NCBI GenBank assembly: GCA_900552425.1
Contig: URZR01000123.1
Coordinates: 1 to 5,611 of the forward strand
Direction: 5' to 3'
DNA length: 5,611 nucleotides
From: an uncultured Collinsella sp.
GTDB lineage: Bacteria; Actinomycetota; Coriobacteriia; Coriobacteriales; Coriobacteriaceae
A program made the translations under genes and the position numbers. The stretch's first letter is position 1. Each line of letters begins with the position of its first letter. Positions 1 through 5,140 of this stretch are shown piece by piece. The notes below the pieces were generated by a model that was given only the letters and a program-made list of their open reading frames with translations, was not told the origin of the DNA and searched no databases.

Positions 1-1174
1 AACGCACGCCAGAGCCAGTACCATAAAAGCTAATGAACGAATCAAGCGACTTAGACGTAATGGCGCCCTCGTTGCTCATTACGATGCCGCCGCCAACGTA
101 GATACCCACATGACCGTAGATAAGGCCCGGAGCACCCGTGCCGCTGTGCGAGGAATCGGCCACGATCATGCCCACCTGCAGCGCCGAGCGGTCGGAGCTA
201 TAGCACCAGGCGTTGAACATGTCGCAGGCGTTGCCGCCAAAGTAGCCAACGCCGGCGTTACGGAAGACATTGGTAACCCACGCCGCGCACCAGTTCTGAC
301 CCGGCGAAGGCGTGGAGTAGCACGCGTTGACGACGGCCTGCTGCTTGCCCGAGCCGGCATTCTGCTGCGGAGTTCCGGGCGCATACGATCCACCGCCCGA
401 GCTCGAACCGCCCGAGTAGGAATTGTTCTTGTTCGCGGCGGCCGCGGCAGCGGCGGCCTTCCTAGCGGCCTCCTCGGCCTGGGCGGCGGCGAGAATCTCG
501 GAATCACGCTGAGCCATGAGCTCCTTGACGTCGTCGGAAAGACCGTTCAGCACGGTCTGGACCTCTTGCTGCTTGGCCTGCATATCCTGCATCTGAGCCG
601 TCTGCTGATCCTTGAGTTTCTCCAGGTCAGCCTTTTGTGCTTCGAGCTCGGTCTTCTGTGCGTCGAGCTCGGCCTGAATCGTCTGGATATCCTCGATGGC
701 ATCGCGGTCGCTCTTGTTGATCTTCTCAACGTAATGCGCGTTGGCGACGAGTTCCTCAAACGAGCCAGAGGCCAGCAGCAGCGACAGGATGTTCGTACCG
801 CCGGACTTGTAGCTGGCGGCCACGCGATCGGAAAGGTCGTTGCGCTTCTTCTTGAGCTCGGCCTTCTTTTCATCGATCTGGGCCTGCGTGTCGTCAATCT
901 TGCCCTGGACATTCTCGATGTCGTTGAGGGTCTGGGCATTCTTGTTGGCCAGCGCCGCATACTCATTTGCGATGCTGTCGAGCTGGGCCTGAACCTCGTC
1001 GAGTTGGGCCTGGGCGGCATTCAATTTATCGGTGGTTTCTTTGGAAGCCTCCGCCGCATGGGCGCGAGTGGGCAGGCCAAAAAGAACTGCCGCAGAAGCG
1101 GCGCCGAACAGGGCCTTAAGGGCAGTGCGGCGCGAGAGCTCCTGGGAAAGGATGGAATCGCTGTTTGGTGACAT
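1..1174 (-). CDS. Tat-exported coiled-coil peptidoglycan hydrolase, NlpC/P60 or CHAP type (partial, C-terminus cut)
   Basis: The reading frame starts at ATG 1174 behind GGAG with a 5-nt spacer and is open for 391 codons to the window edge, so the C-terminus is missing. Residues 14-20 read SRRTALK, a twin-arginine motif, followed by a hydrophobic stretch and a likely cleavage site after AHA (residue 40). Residues about 44-235 are Gln/Glu/Lys/Ala-rich heptads expected to form a long coiled coil. Inside this, residues 122-143 (YKSGGTNILSLLLASGSFEE...) match the pattern of PcsB/CwlO-type coiled-coil domains. An Ala-rich stretch (about 233-247) and a Ser/Gly linker (about 252-262) lead to the enzymatic domain. 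There NWCAAWV carries the probable nucleophile Cys296 and GHVGIYVGGG the probable His355. Asn368 or Glu369 may be the third catalytic residue. Known relatives cut peptide cross-links in peptidoglycan during cell separation and are usually autoinhibited by the coiled coil. NlpC/P60 versus CHAP is not settled by eye. Confidence 0.85.
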   Translation of the reverse strand, partial: MSPNSDSILSQELSRRTALKALFGAASAAVLFGLPTRAHAAEASKETTDKLNAAQAQLDEVQAQLDSIANEYAALANKNAQTLNDIENVQGKIDDTQAQIDEKKAELKKKRNDLSDRVAASYKSGGTNILSLLLASGSFEELVANAHYVEKINKSDRDAIEDIQTIQAELDAQKTELEAQKADLEKLKDQQTAQMQDMQAKQQEVQTVLNGLSDDVKELMAQRDSEILAAAQAEEAARKAAAAAAAANKNNSYSGGSSSGGGSYAPGTPQQNAGSGKQQAVVNACYSTPSPGQNWCAAWVTNVFRNAGVGYFGGNACDMFNAWCYSSDRSALQVGMIVADSSHSGTGAPGLIYGHVGIYVGGGIVMSNEGAITSKSLDSFISFYGTGSGVR

Positions 1175-1235
1175 ATGTACTCCGTTACATGCTTATTTAT
1201 ATGTCGCTCAACTCATACATATTAGCGTACATATG
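1172..1235 (-). repeat. Inverted repeat spanning the hydrolase start codon
   Basis: CATATGTAC (1172-1180) and GTACATATG (1227-1235) are perfect 9-bp inverted repeats separated by 46 bp. The right half of the hairpin in the minus-strand transcript contains the start codon and touches the GGAG ribosome binding site. If the promoter lies upstream of 1235, folding could hide the start. If transcription starts nearer, the upstream arm would not be in the RNA. The arms are seen; the function is a guess. Confidence 0.35.
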
Positions 1236-1246
1236 GCGCGTCCCAA
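1219..1246 (-). promoter_or_regulatory. Candidate promoter of the hydrolase gene
   Basis: On the minus strand TTGGGA (1246-1241, 4 of 6 matches to TTGACA) is followed after 16 bp by TAATAT (1224-1219, 4 of 6 matches to TATAAT). Transcription would begin near 1212, giving a leader of about 38 nt that ends in GGAG and the ATG. A second AT-rich candidate, TATAAA at 1201-1196, has a better -10 but no recognisable -35. Weak evidence. Confidence 0.3.
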
Positions 1247-1292
1247 CGATTTCCACGAACGGCAGGAAACTACAAGGTCGGCGGCTCGTAAG

Positions 1293-1319
1293 CAATTGTC
1301 AAATTTGAGGTAACAATTG
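1293..1319. repeat. Operator-like inverted repeat between the divergent genes
   Basis: CAATTGT (1293-1299) and ACAATTG (1313-1319) are perfect 7-bp inverted arms. Between and partly within them lies TCAAATTTGA (1299-1308), itself a perfect 10-bp palindrome. The block sits in the AT-rich middle of the region between the hydrolase and galE. The dyad symmetry is what a dimeric repressor or activator site would look like, but no regulator gene lies nearby to link it to. Confidence 0.35.
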
Positions 1320-1397
1320 AGCAAGCTCTTATATGAGTACGTTAACATAATCGTCTGCTTTTCCTACAGTGCACCATTTGGGCGCCCCCAGCTGCGC

Positions 1398-1403
1398 TAT
1401 ACT
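1398..1403 (+). promoter_or_regulatory. Candidate -10 box for galE
   Basis: TATACT matches the sigma-70 -10 consensus at 5 of 6 positions and lies 37 bp before the galE ATG, giving a leader of about 30 nt. No good -35 box is visible 16-18 bp upstream, so the promoter may be weak or activator-dependent. Confidence 0.4.
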
Positions 1404-1440
1404 CCCCTCAAGAAGTGTTCCTGATTCGATAGGAGACTAC

Positions 1441-2502
1441 ATGTCCAAAGCACTCGACCCCAAAGACACCTGCGTCCTCGTTACCGGCGGCGCCGGCTTT
1501 ATCGGCTCGCACACCGTCGTTCAGCTGCTCGAGGGTGGCTACCAGGTTGTCGTCGTCGATGACCTCTCCAACTCCAGCGCCGTTGCCATCGACCGCGTCA
1601 AGACCATCGTGGGCGACGAGGCCGCCAAGAACCTCACCTTCTACGAGGCCAACGTGCTCGACCGCGATGCGATGAACAAGATCTTCGATACCCACCAGAT
1701 CGACCGCGTCATCCACTTCGCCGGCTTTAAGGCCGTTGGCGAGTCGGTGAGCAAGCCCGTCGAGTACTACCACAACAATATCGAGAACACCCTGGTGCTC
1801 ATCGATGTCATGCGCAACCACGGCTGTAAGTCCATCATCTTCTCGAGCTCTTCGACCGTCTACGGCGATCCGGACAATCCGCCCGTCACCGAGGAAGACC
1901 CCAAGAAGCCCGCGACCAACCCCTATGGTTGGACCAAGTGGATGATTGAGCAGATCCTCATGGACGTCCACACCGCCGACCCCGAGTGGGACGTCGTGCT
2001 GCTCCGTTATTTCAATCCCATCGGTGCCCATCCGTCGGGCCTGATCGGCGAGGACCCCAAGGGCATCCCCAACAACCTGGTGCCCTACGTCGCCCAGGTC
2101 GCCGTCGGTAAGCTCGAGGCCGTTCAGGTCTTTGGCAACGACTACCCCACCCCCGACGGCACCGGCGTGCGCGACTACATCCACGTGTGCGACCTGGCAT
2201 CCGGTCACGTTGCCGCCCTCAACTGGATGAACGGCAAGACCGGCGTCGAGATCTTTAACCTGGGCACCGGCACCGGCACCTCGGTACTCGAGGTCGTCGC
2301 CGCCTTCTCCAAGGCCTGCGGCAAGGAGCTGCCCTACGTGATTCGCGAGCGCCGTGCCGGCGATATCGCCGCCAACTGGTGCGATGCCTCCAAGGCCGAA
2401 CGCATGATGGGCTGGAAGGCCCAGTACGACATCGCGGACATGTGCCGCGACAGCTGGAATTGGCAGAGCCATAACCCCAACGGCTTCGCCGACGCCGAGT
2501 AG
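1441..2502 (+). CDS. galE: UDP-glucose 4-epimerase GalE
   Basis: The product interconverts UDP-glucose and UDP-galactose in the cytoplasm, using tightly bound NAD. It serves the Leloir pathway and supplies sugars for cell-surface polymers. The 353-aa length suits the family (E. coli about 338). Seen in the protein: the NAD-binding GGAGFIGSH loop (G16, G19, G22); FSSSSTVYG with Ser137 in the place of the catalytic Ser; Tyr162 and Lys166 in PYGWTK forming the Y-x3-K pair of short-chain dehydrogenases; RYFNPIGAHPSG and RDYIHVCDLA, both typical of GalE; and the C-terminal W-x-WQ-x-x-NPNGF ending. The start at 1441 is chosen because AGGAG (1431-1435) lies 5 nt before it and the Rossmann fold begins at once; an in-frame ATG at 1369 would put non-homologous residues in front. 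By eye, Asn312 (ANWCDASKA) aligns with the substrate-gating Tyr299 of E. coli GalE. It appears to be a single-gene transcript ended by the terminator at 2616-2648. Confidence 0.97.
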   Translation: MSKALDPKDTCVLVTGGAGFIGSHTVVQLLEGGYQVVVVDDLSNSSAVAIDRVKTIVGDEAAKNLTFYEANVLDRDAMNKIFDTHQIDRVIHFAGFKAVGESVSKPVEYYHNNIENTLVLIDVMRNHGCKSIIFSSSSTVYGDPDNPPVTEEDPKKPATNPYGWTKWMIEQILMDVHTADPEWDVVLLRYFNPIGAHPSGLIGEDPKGIPNNLVPYVAQVAVGKLEAVQVFGNDYPTPDGTGVRDYIHVCDLASGHVAALNWMNGKTGVEIFNLGTGTGTSVLEVVAAFSKACGKELPYVIRERRAGDIAANWCDASKAERMMGWKAQYDIADMCRDSWNWQSHNPNGFADAE

Positions 2503-2512
2503 CCACTCCCCC

Positions 2513-2548
2513 GTGCTAGGTTTTGTGGCATGCCTCAAAACCTAGCAC
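2513..2548. repeat. 36-bp near-perfect palindrome after galE
   Basis: The arm GTGCTAGGTTTTG (2513-2525) is the exact reverse complement of 2536-2548. Between them, T-GGCATGCC-T is itself a palindrome about the same centre (2530.5), so 17 of 18 base pairs match and the only exception is a T:T opposition. It begins 10 bp after the galE stop codon. No T-tract follows, so it is not by itself a standard terminator. It could be a bidirectional transcript-end hairpin, an mRNA-stabilising 3' structure, a protein site, or a dispersed intergenic repeat. Confidence 0.85.
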
Positions 2549-2582
2549 GCGACATGCTCGGCACATGCCGCTTCCTGCATGG

Positions 2583-2613
2583 GTAGATTTCTAGACATGT
2601 CCCAAAAATCTAC
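2583..2613. repeat. Second palindromic hairpin after galE
   Basis: GTAGATTT (2583-2590) pairs with AAATCTAC (2606-2613). The 15-nt centre contains GACATGTC (2594-2601), a perfect 8-bp palindrome. The plan, an outer arm ending in a T-run, an inner RRCATGYY core, then an A-run arm, matches the palindrome at 2513-2548 although the arm sequences differ. It ends 2 bp before the terminator stem. Confidence 0.75.
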
Positions 2614-2615
2614 TG

Positions 2616-2648
2616 GCCCCGGCCTCCAATGTGAGGTCGGGGCTTTTT
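2616..2648 (+). terminator. Rho-independent terminator of galE
   Basis: The stem GCCCCGGCCTC (2616-2626) pairs with GAGGTCGGGGC (2633-2643) over 11 positions including one G:U pair, with loop CAATGT and then TTTTT (2644-2648). This is a textbook intrinsic terminator. Its T-tract coincides with the broken end of the neighbouring insertion-sequence remnant. Confidence 0.93.
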
Positions 2649-2957
2649 AGGAACTCGTTCTCGAGCTCGAGCTCGCGCATGCACTTGCGGCCGCCGCGAC
2701 CGGGTGGTTGGTCAGCTCCTTCTTCCTGACCGTCACCCATCTTCCCAGGGTCTTCTCGTTGATGCCGAGGTCGGCTGCCACTTGGGCGATGGGCTTCCCC
2801 GACGCGGCGGCGAAGTCTGCGGCCTCGGCGCGGTACCCCGCTGTGTAGGAGGGCCCGTCTGCCATGACTGACACTCCTTTCTTTTTGGCGCTGAAACGAT
2901 TATCGCCGCTCAACGCCATTCCTCTAAGTCAAGTGTCCTTGAATACGATACAGTTCA
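2645..2957 (-). mobile_element. IS3-family insertion sequence remnant (left end and part of orfA)
   Basis: The remnant holds an upstream region, the orfA start and most of orfA, then stops abruptly at the terminator T-tract near 2645. No orfB (DDE catalytic part) and no right end are present. The outer left end is placed at about 2957 because TGAACTGTAT on the minus strand resembles the TG-starting terminal repeats of IS3 elements, and because a strongly GC3-biased reading frame begins right outside it. The partner terminal repeat is missing, so the boundary cannot be confirmed within the window. Confidence 0.6.
2647..2865 (-). pseudogene. IS3-family transposase orfA, frameshifted and truncated
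   Basis: The frame starts at ATG 2865 behind AAAGGAG with an 8-nt spacer (an upstream in-frame ATG at 2919 has no such signal) and ends at TAA 2649-2647, 72 codons. The first ~50 residues are an orfA helix-turn-helix: PSYTAGYRAEA, then GKPIAQVAADLGINEKTLGRW. After ELTNHP the frame degenerates into Ala/Ser. Reading the other frame from there gives GRGGRKC then MRELELENEFLK, the leucine-zipper end normal for this family. A single lost base near 2700 therefore explains the break. The sequence then runs straight into the galE terminator instead of continuing to the orfA/orfB slippage region. It cannot give an active transposase; a truncated DNA-binding protein is conceivable. Confidence 0.8.
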
Positions 2958-2958
2958 A

Positions 2959-3081
2959 ATGGACGAGGAGAATCTGGCGCTCCTCTCGATGAGCCCGGAG
3001 AGGTCCCTGGTCGTCACCTTCCCCCGCGCGAACGCGAAGCGGACGGCGGCGAGCCATGTCCTCACCGCGCGTTCCATTTAG
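2959..3081 (+). other. 40-codon coding remnant of unknown origin
   Basis: ATG 2959 to TAG 3081 gives a 40-aa product containing LALLSMSPERSLVVTFPRAN and ending in HVLTARSI. Of 39 codons after the ATG, 35 end in G or C, as strong a bias as real genes of a high-GC host and unlike the ATPase gene that follows. There is no Shine-Dalgarno sequence before the ATG, and the frame stays open upstream into the IS3 end. The simplest reading is the tail of an older gene whose 5' part was replaced when the insertion sequence arrived. I do not recognise the protein, and it may not be translated. Confidence 0.35.
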
Positions 3082-3088
3082 GGAGTCC

Positions 3089-3117
3089 TCGAGAAGTCGA
3101 TCTCTCTGTGCGATAAT
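3089..3117 (+). promoter_or_regulatory. Candidate promoter of the ATPase-nuclease operon
   Basis: TCGAGA (3089-3094, 4 of 6 to TTGACA), a 17-bp spacer, and GATAAT (3112-3117, 5 of 6 to TATAAT) precede the ATPase start by about 41 bp. Transcription would begin near 3124. This is the only reasonable promoter between the upstream coding remnant and the ATPase. Confidence 0.5.
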
Positions 3118-3158
3118 CGAGCTATTGAGTCTCGCGAGTTTAGAGCTGGTGATATGCA

Positions 3159-4457
3159 TTGAAAATCAAGATGAAAAACATCGGCAGGGTCGCTGAGGCC
3201 GATATCGAGATTAATGGTATTGCCGTGATCGCCGGGGAGAACGGGACGGGGAAAAGCACGGTTGGAAAAGCGCTTTATGCGGCCTTCAACAGCATGTCCG
3301 ATTCGGAGAACAAAATCGACCGCATGAGGCGCAATAGTGTTGAGCGCGCCATCAGGAAGGCATATGTGGGAAGCCCTCTCGACTCCACGTCTCGCCACAG
3401 GCGAACTGCTGGAAGAATGAATAGTTTCATCGACAGGGTTTTTTCGGGCGAGTGCACGAGGGACGAGCTTATTGATGAGATAAAGGAGTATTACGGGGAG
3501 GAGATCTCCCGTGAGATCGAATCCGATTTCACGAATGGCGTAGCAGGAGTTGCCGATCAGATTATCGAGATCATGGATATCTCCGATGATGAGGTATTTC
3601 GTGCGATTGCGACAAACAGGTTCCGAAGCGAGTTCAACGGCCAGATCAATTCGGTTTTCGGCGAAGAGCCCGGGAAGGTCGAACTCCAGATAAAGGACGC
3701 ATCTACGGTTTTCTCGGTTGCAAGTGACGAGGTGGCGGAGGTGCACGATAGGAGGGTTTTGCGATTCAGGGCGCATTATCTGGACGACCCGTTCCTGATC
3801 GATTCTCTCGGAGGACCCTACGGCCCCGCTTTTCGGTTCAAGCCCCTCCTTGGACACCAGGAGGAGCTGCGGCAAGATTTGATTCAGGCGACCATCCGTA
3901 ACGATGACAGCGAGTCCTCGCTGTTCGAAGAGATCGCGAAGGAGCGACACCTGAAGGTTCTCATGGACAAGGTTTCCTCCTTATGTCCGGGGCATTTCGA
4001 GAGGAGCGAAAGTCGCGGTCACCTTACGTATCTCGAAGAGGGCTTCGCTCGGGGGTTGGAGCCTGGGAACCTTTCTGCTGGCTTGAAGACGTTCGCCATC
4101 ATGAAGGTGCTCTTGAAGTCCGGCGCGCTAGATGCCGGAGGGACTATTATCCTCGATGAACCCGAGATTCATCTTCATCCTGCATGGCAGCTGGCCTTCG
4201 CCGAGATAATCGTGCTGCTCCAGAAAGAGCTCGGGATGCACGTCTTAATGAGCACCCATAGTCCATATTTCCTGAATGCGATCGAAGTGTATTCTAAGAA
4301 GCACGCTGTTGATGGATTGTGCTCATATTATCTTGCGGAGACCTGCACTGATGGACGCTCTCGCTTTGCCGATATAACCGGCTCGACTGAGGTCGCCTAC
4401 GAGAAGCTGGCGGCTCCTTTTGATACGCTTGAGAGGGAGGAGTACGGCCTTGAGTAG
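3159..4457 (+). CDS. OLD/RecF-like AAA ATPase of a two-gene putative defence operon
   Basis: The 432-aa protein has the parts of an ABC-type AAA ATPase of the SMC/RecF/OLD group. The N-terminal strand KIKMKNIGRVAEADIEI leads to Walker A GENGTGKS (residues 26-33). A helical insert of about 270 residues follows, shorter than SMC arms and without an obvious long coiled coil. The signature-like LSAG is at 305-308, Walker B TIILDE at 329-334 (Asp333, Glu334) followed by PEIHLHP, and the switch histidine His367 in MSTHSPYF. No Toprim domain follows, so it is not a full OLD nuclease. Start: TTG 3159, with a weak GGTGA at 3148-3152, is preferred to ATG 3171 because it keeps the first strand typical of the family. 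The downstream gene overlaps it by 8 nt, implying a joint product. Sampled lines are about 45-48% GC in the operon against 57-67% in galE, suggesting transfer. Known relatives (PtuA, AriA, AbiL ATPases) sense phage or DNA and control a partner effector. That role is inferred here. Confidence 0.85.
   Translation: MKIKMKNIGRVAEADIEINGIAVIAGENGTGKSTVGKALYAAFNSMSDSENKIDRMRRNSVERAIRKAYVGSPLDSTSRHRRTAGRMNSFIDRVFSGECTRDELIDEIKEYYGEEISREIESDFTNGVAGVADQIIEIMDISDDEVFRAIATNRFRSEFNGQINSVFGEEPGKVELQIKDASTVFSVASDEVAEVHDRRVLRFRAHYLDDPFLIDSLGGPYGPAFRFKPLLGHQEELRQDLIQATIRNDDSESSLFEEIAKERHLKVLMDKVSSLCPGHFERSESRGHLTYLEEGFARGLEPGNLSAGLKTFAIMKVLLKSGALDAGGTIILDEPEIHLHPAWQLAFAEIIVLLQKELGMHVLMSTHSPYFLNAIEVYSKKHAVDGLCSYYLAETCTDGRSRFADITGSTEVAYEKLAAPFDTLEREEYGLE
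4435..4442 (+). promoter_or_regulatory. Strong ribosome binding site that sets the start of the second operon gene
   Basis: GGGAGGAG lies inside the end of the ATPase gene, 7 nt before TTG 4450. It decides that start over the in-frame ATG at 4420, which has no such signal and would add ten residues read wholly inside the ATPase gene. The strong signal behind a weak start codon and the 8-nt overlap suggest translational coupling of the two proteins. Confidence 0.75.
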
Positions 4458-5118
4458 CGACCTGTGCGCCTCCTGCCCTCATCCGAACTCTCCCGCGGTG
4501 CCAGATGGCAGCGATGGTTGCTCCCGTTGCAGGACCTGTATCCTAAGGGACTGCACGTCGACCATCTCCAAAACATCCAGAGACGGGAGCGTCTCTCTTG
4601 TGGATGACGATTTGCCTGTTGTCAATTTTGACTCTGTTAAAGAATGCTACTGCAAGAAGGTCAATAGGTGGATGCAACTCCCGCGCTCCGCCGATGCGCT
4701 GTATTGCGATCGGGAAACGTTATATCTAGTCGAATTTAAAAACGGCAGTCTGAAGGAGACGCTGGGGAAGAGGCTCAATCCCAAGGATGACGAAGAGCTT
4801 GGTATCAATCTTGGCCAAAGGGACGCCCTCATCGAGAAGTGCAAGGACAGCGTTTTGATCTGCTCGGACCTGTGGGGAAAGAGGACGAGATGGTTTCGCG
4901 AGCACTGCGTCTTTGTTTTGGTATACAACGAGGACAAGAACAAGACCGCGTTGAAGCGGGTTGCCAGCTCGATTAGGAAAAAAGCGCGTTTTGGGCTTCC
5001 TGACAAATTGAAAGGTTTTTGCGTGAAGGATGTCTTGACGCTAACCGAAAAGGAGTTTTCGACATCGCTCCTTTCAACTTGGCGAGACGCAGAAGAAATC
5101 GCGGAGGGCGGCGCGTAG
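4450..5118 (+). CDS. Cys-rich putative PD-(D/E)XK nuclease, partner of the ATPase
   Basis: This 222-aa protein starts at TTG 4450 and overlaps the ATPase stop. Two regions stand out. Residues 6-35 carry six cysteines spaced C6-x2-C9-x14-C24-x2-C27-x2-C30-x4-C35, a pattern suited to a zinc knuckle or an iron-sulfur site; C66, C68 and C86 lie further on. Residues 79-99 read RSADALYC, then LYLVEFKNG with Glu95-x-Lys97. With Asp82 this makes the D...E-x-K core of the PD-(D/E)XK nuclease fold. The following helix (about 120-140, ALIEKCKDSVLICSDL) and strand (CVFVLVYNED) fit that fold. The last third is basic. There is no signal peptide or membrane segment, so it should be cytoplasmic. By analogy with ATPase-nuclease immune pairs it would be the effector cutting DNA when the ATPase is triggered. 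The family is not one I can name; the nuclease call rests on the motif by eye, and a non-cutting binding domain is the alternative. Confidence 0.7.
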   Translation: MSSDLCASCPHPNSPAVPDGSDGCSRCRTCILRDCTSTISKTSRDGSVSLVDDDLPVVNFDSVKECYCKKVNRWMQLPRSADALYCDRETLYLVEFKNGSLKETLGKRLNPKDDEELGINLGQRDALIEKCKDSVLICSDLWGKRTRWFREHCVFVLVYNEDKNKTALKRVASSIRKKARFGLPDKLKGFCVKDVLTLTEKEFSTSLLSTWRDAEEIAEGGA

Positions 5119-5140
5119 GAGACCGAAAAGCATCCGGTGG

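Noticed and set aside
110..1171. Long plus-strand reading frame of 353 codons
   Set aside because: It is the antisense image of the coiled-coil hydrolase. Its product is a Leu/Gly/Val repeat without domains, while the minus-strand frame gives a signal peptide, coiled coil and catalytic motifs.
1297..1302. Perfect TTGACA on the minus strand as a -35 box
   Set aside because: No -10-like hexamer lies 16-18 bp downstream, and the hexamer is part of the inverted repeat at 1293-1319.
1369..1440. Upstream in-frame ATG for galE
   Set aside because: It would add 24 residues of no family similarity and contains the likely -10 box; AGGAG at 1431-1435 supports ATG 1441.
1408..2538. 376-codon minus-strand frame opposite galE
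   Set aside because: It mirrors galE codons (Val/Gly/Asp-rich low-complexity product), a common artefact in high-GC genes.
3171..3173. ATG as the ATPase start
   Set aside because: It would remove the first residues of the conserved N-terminal strand and has no better ribosome binding site than TTG 3159. It remains a possible alternative.
3078..3950. 290-codon minus-strand frame opposite the ATPase
   Set aside because: It has no recognisable domain, and the opposite strand carries a clear Walker A ATPase.
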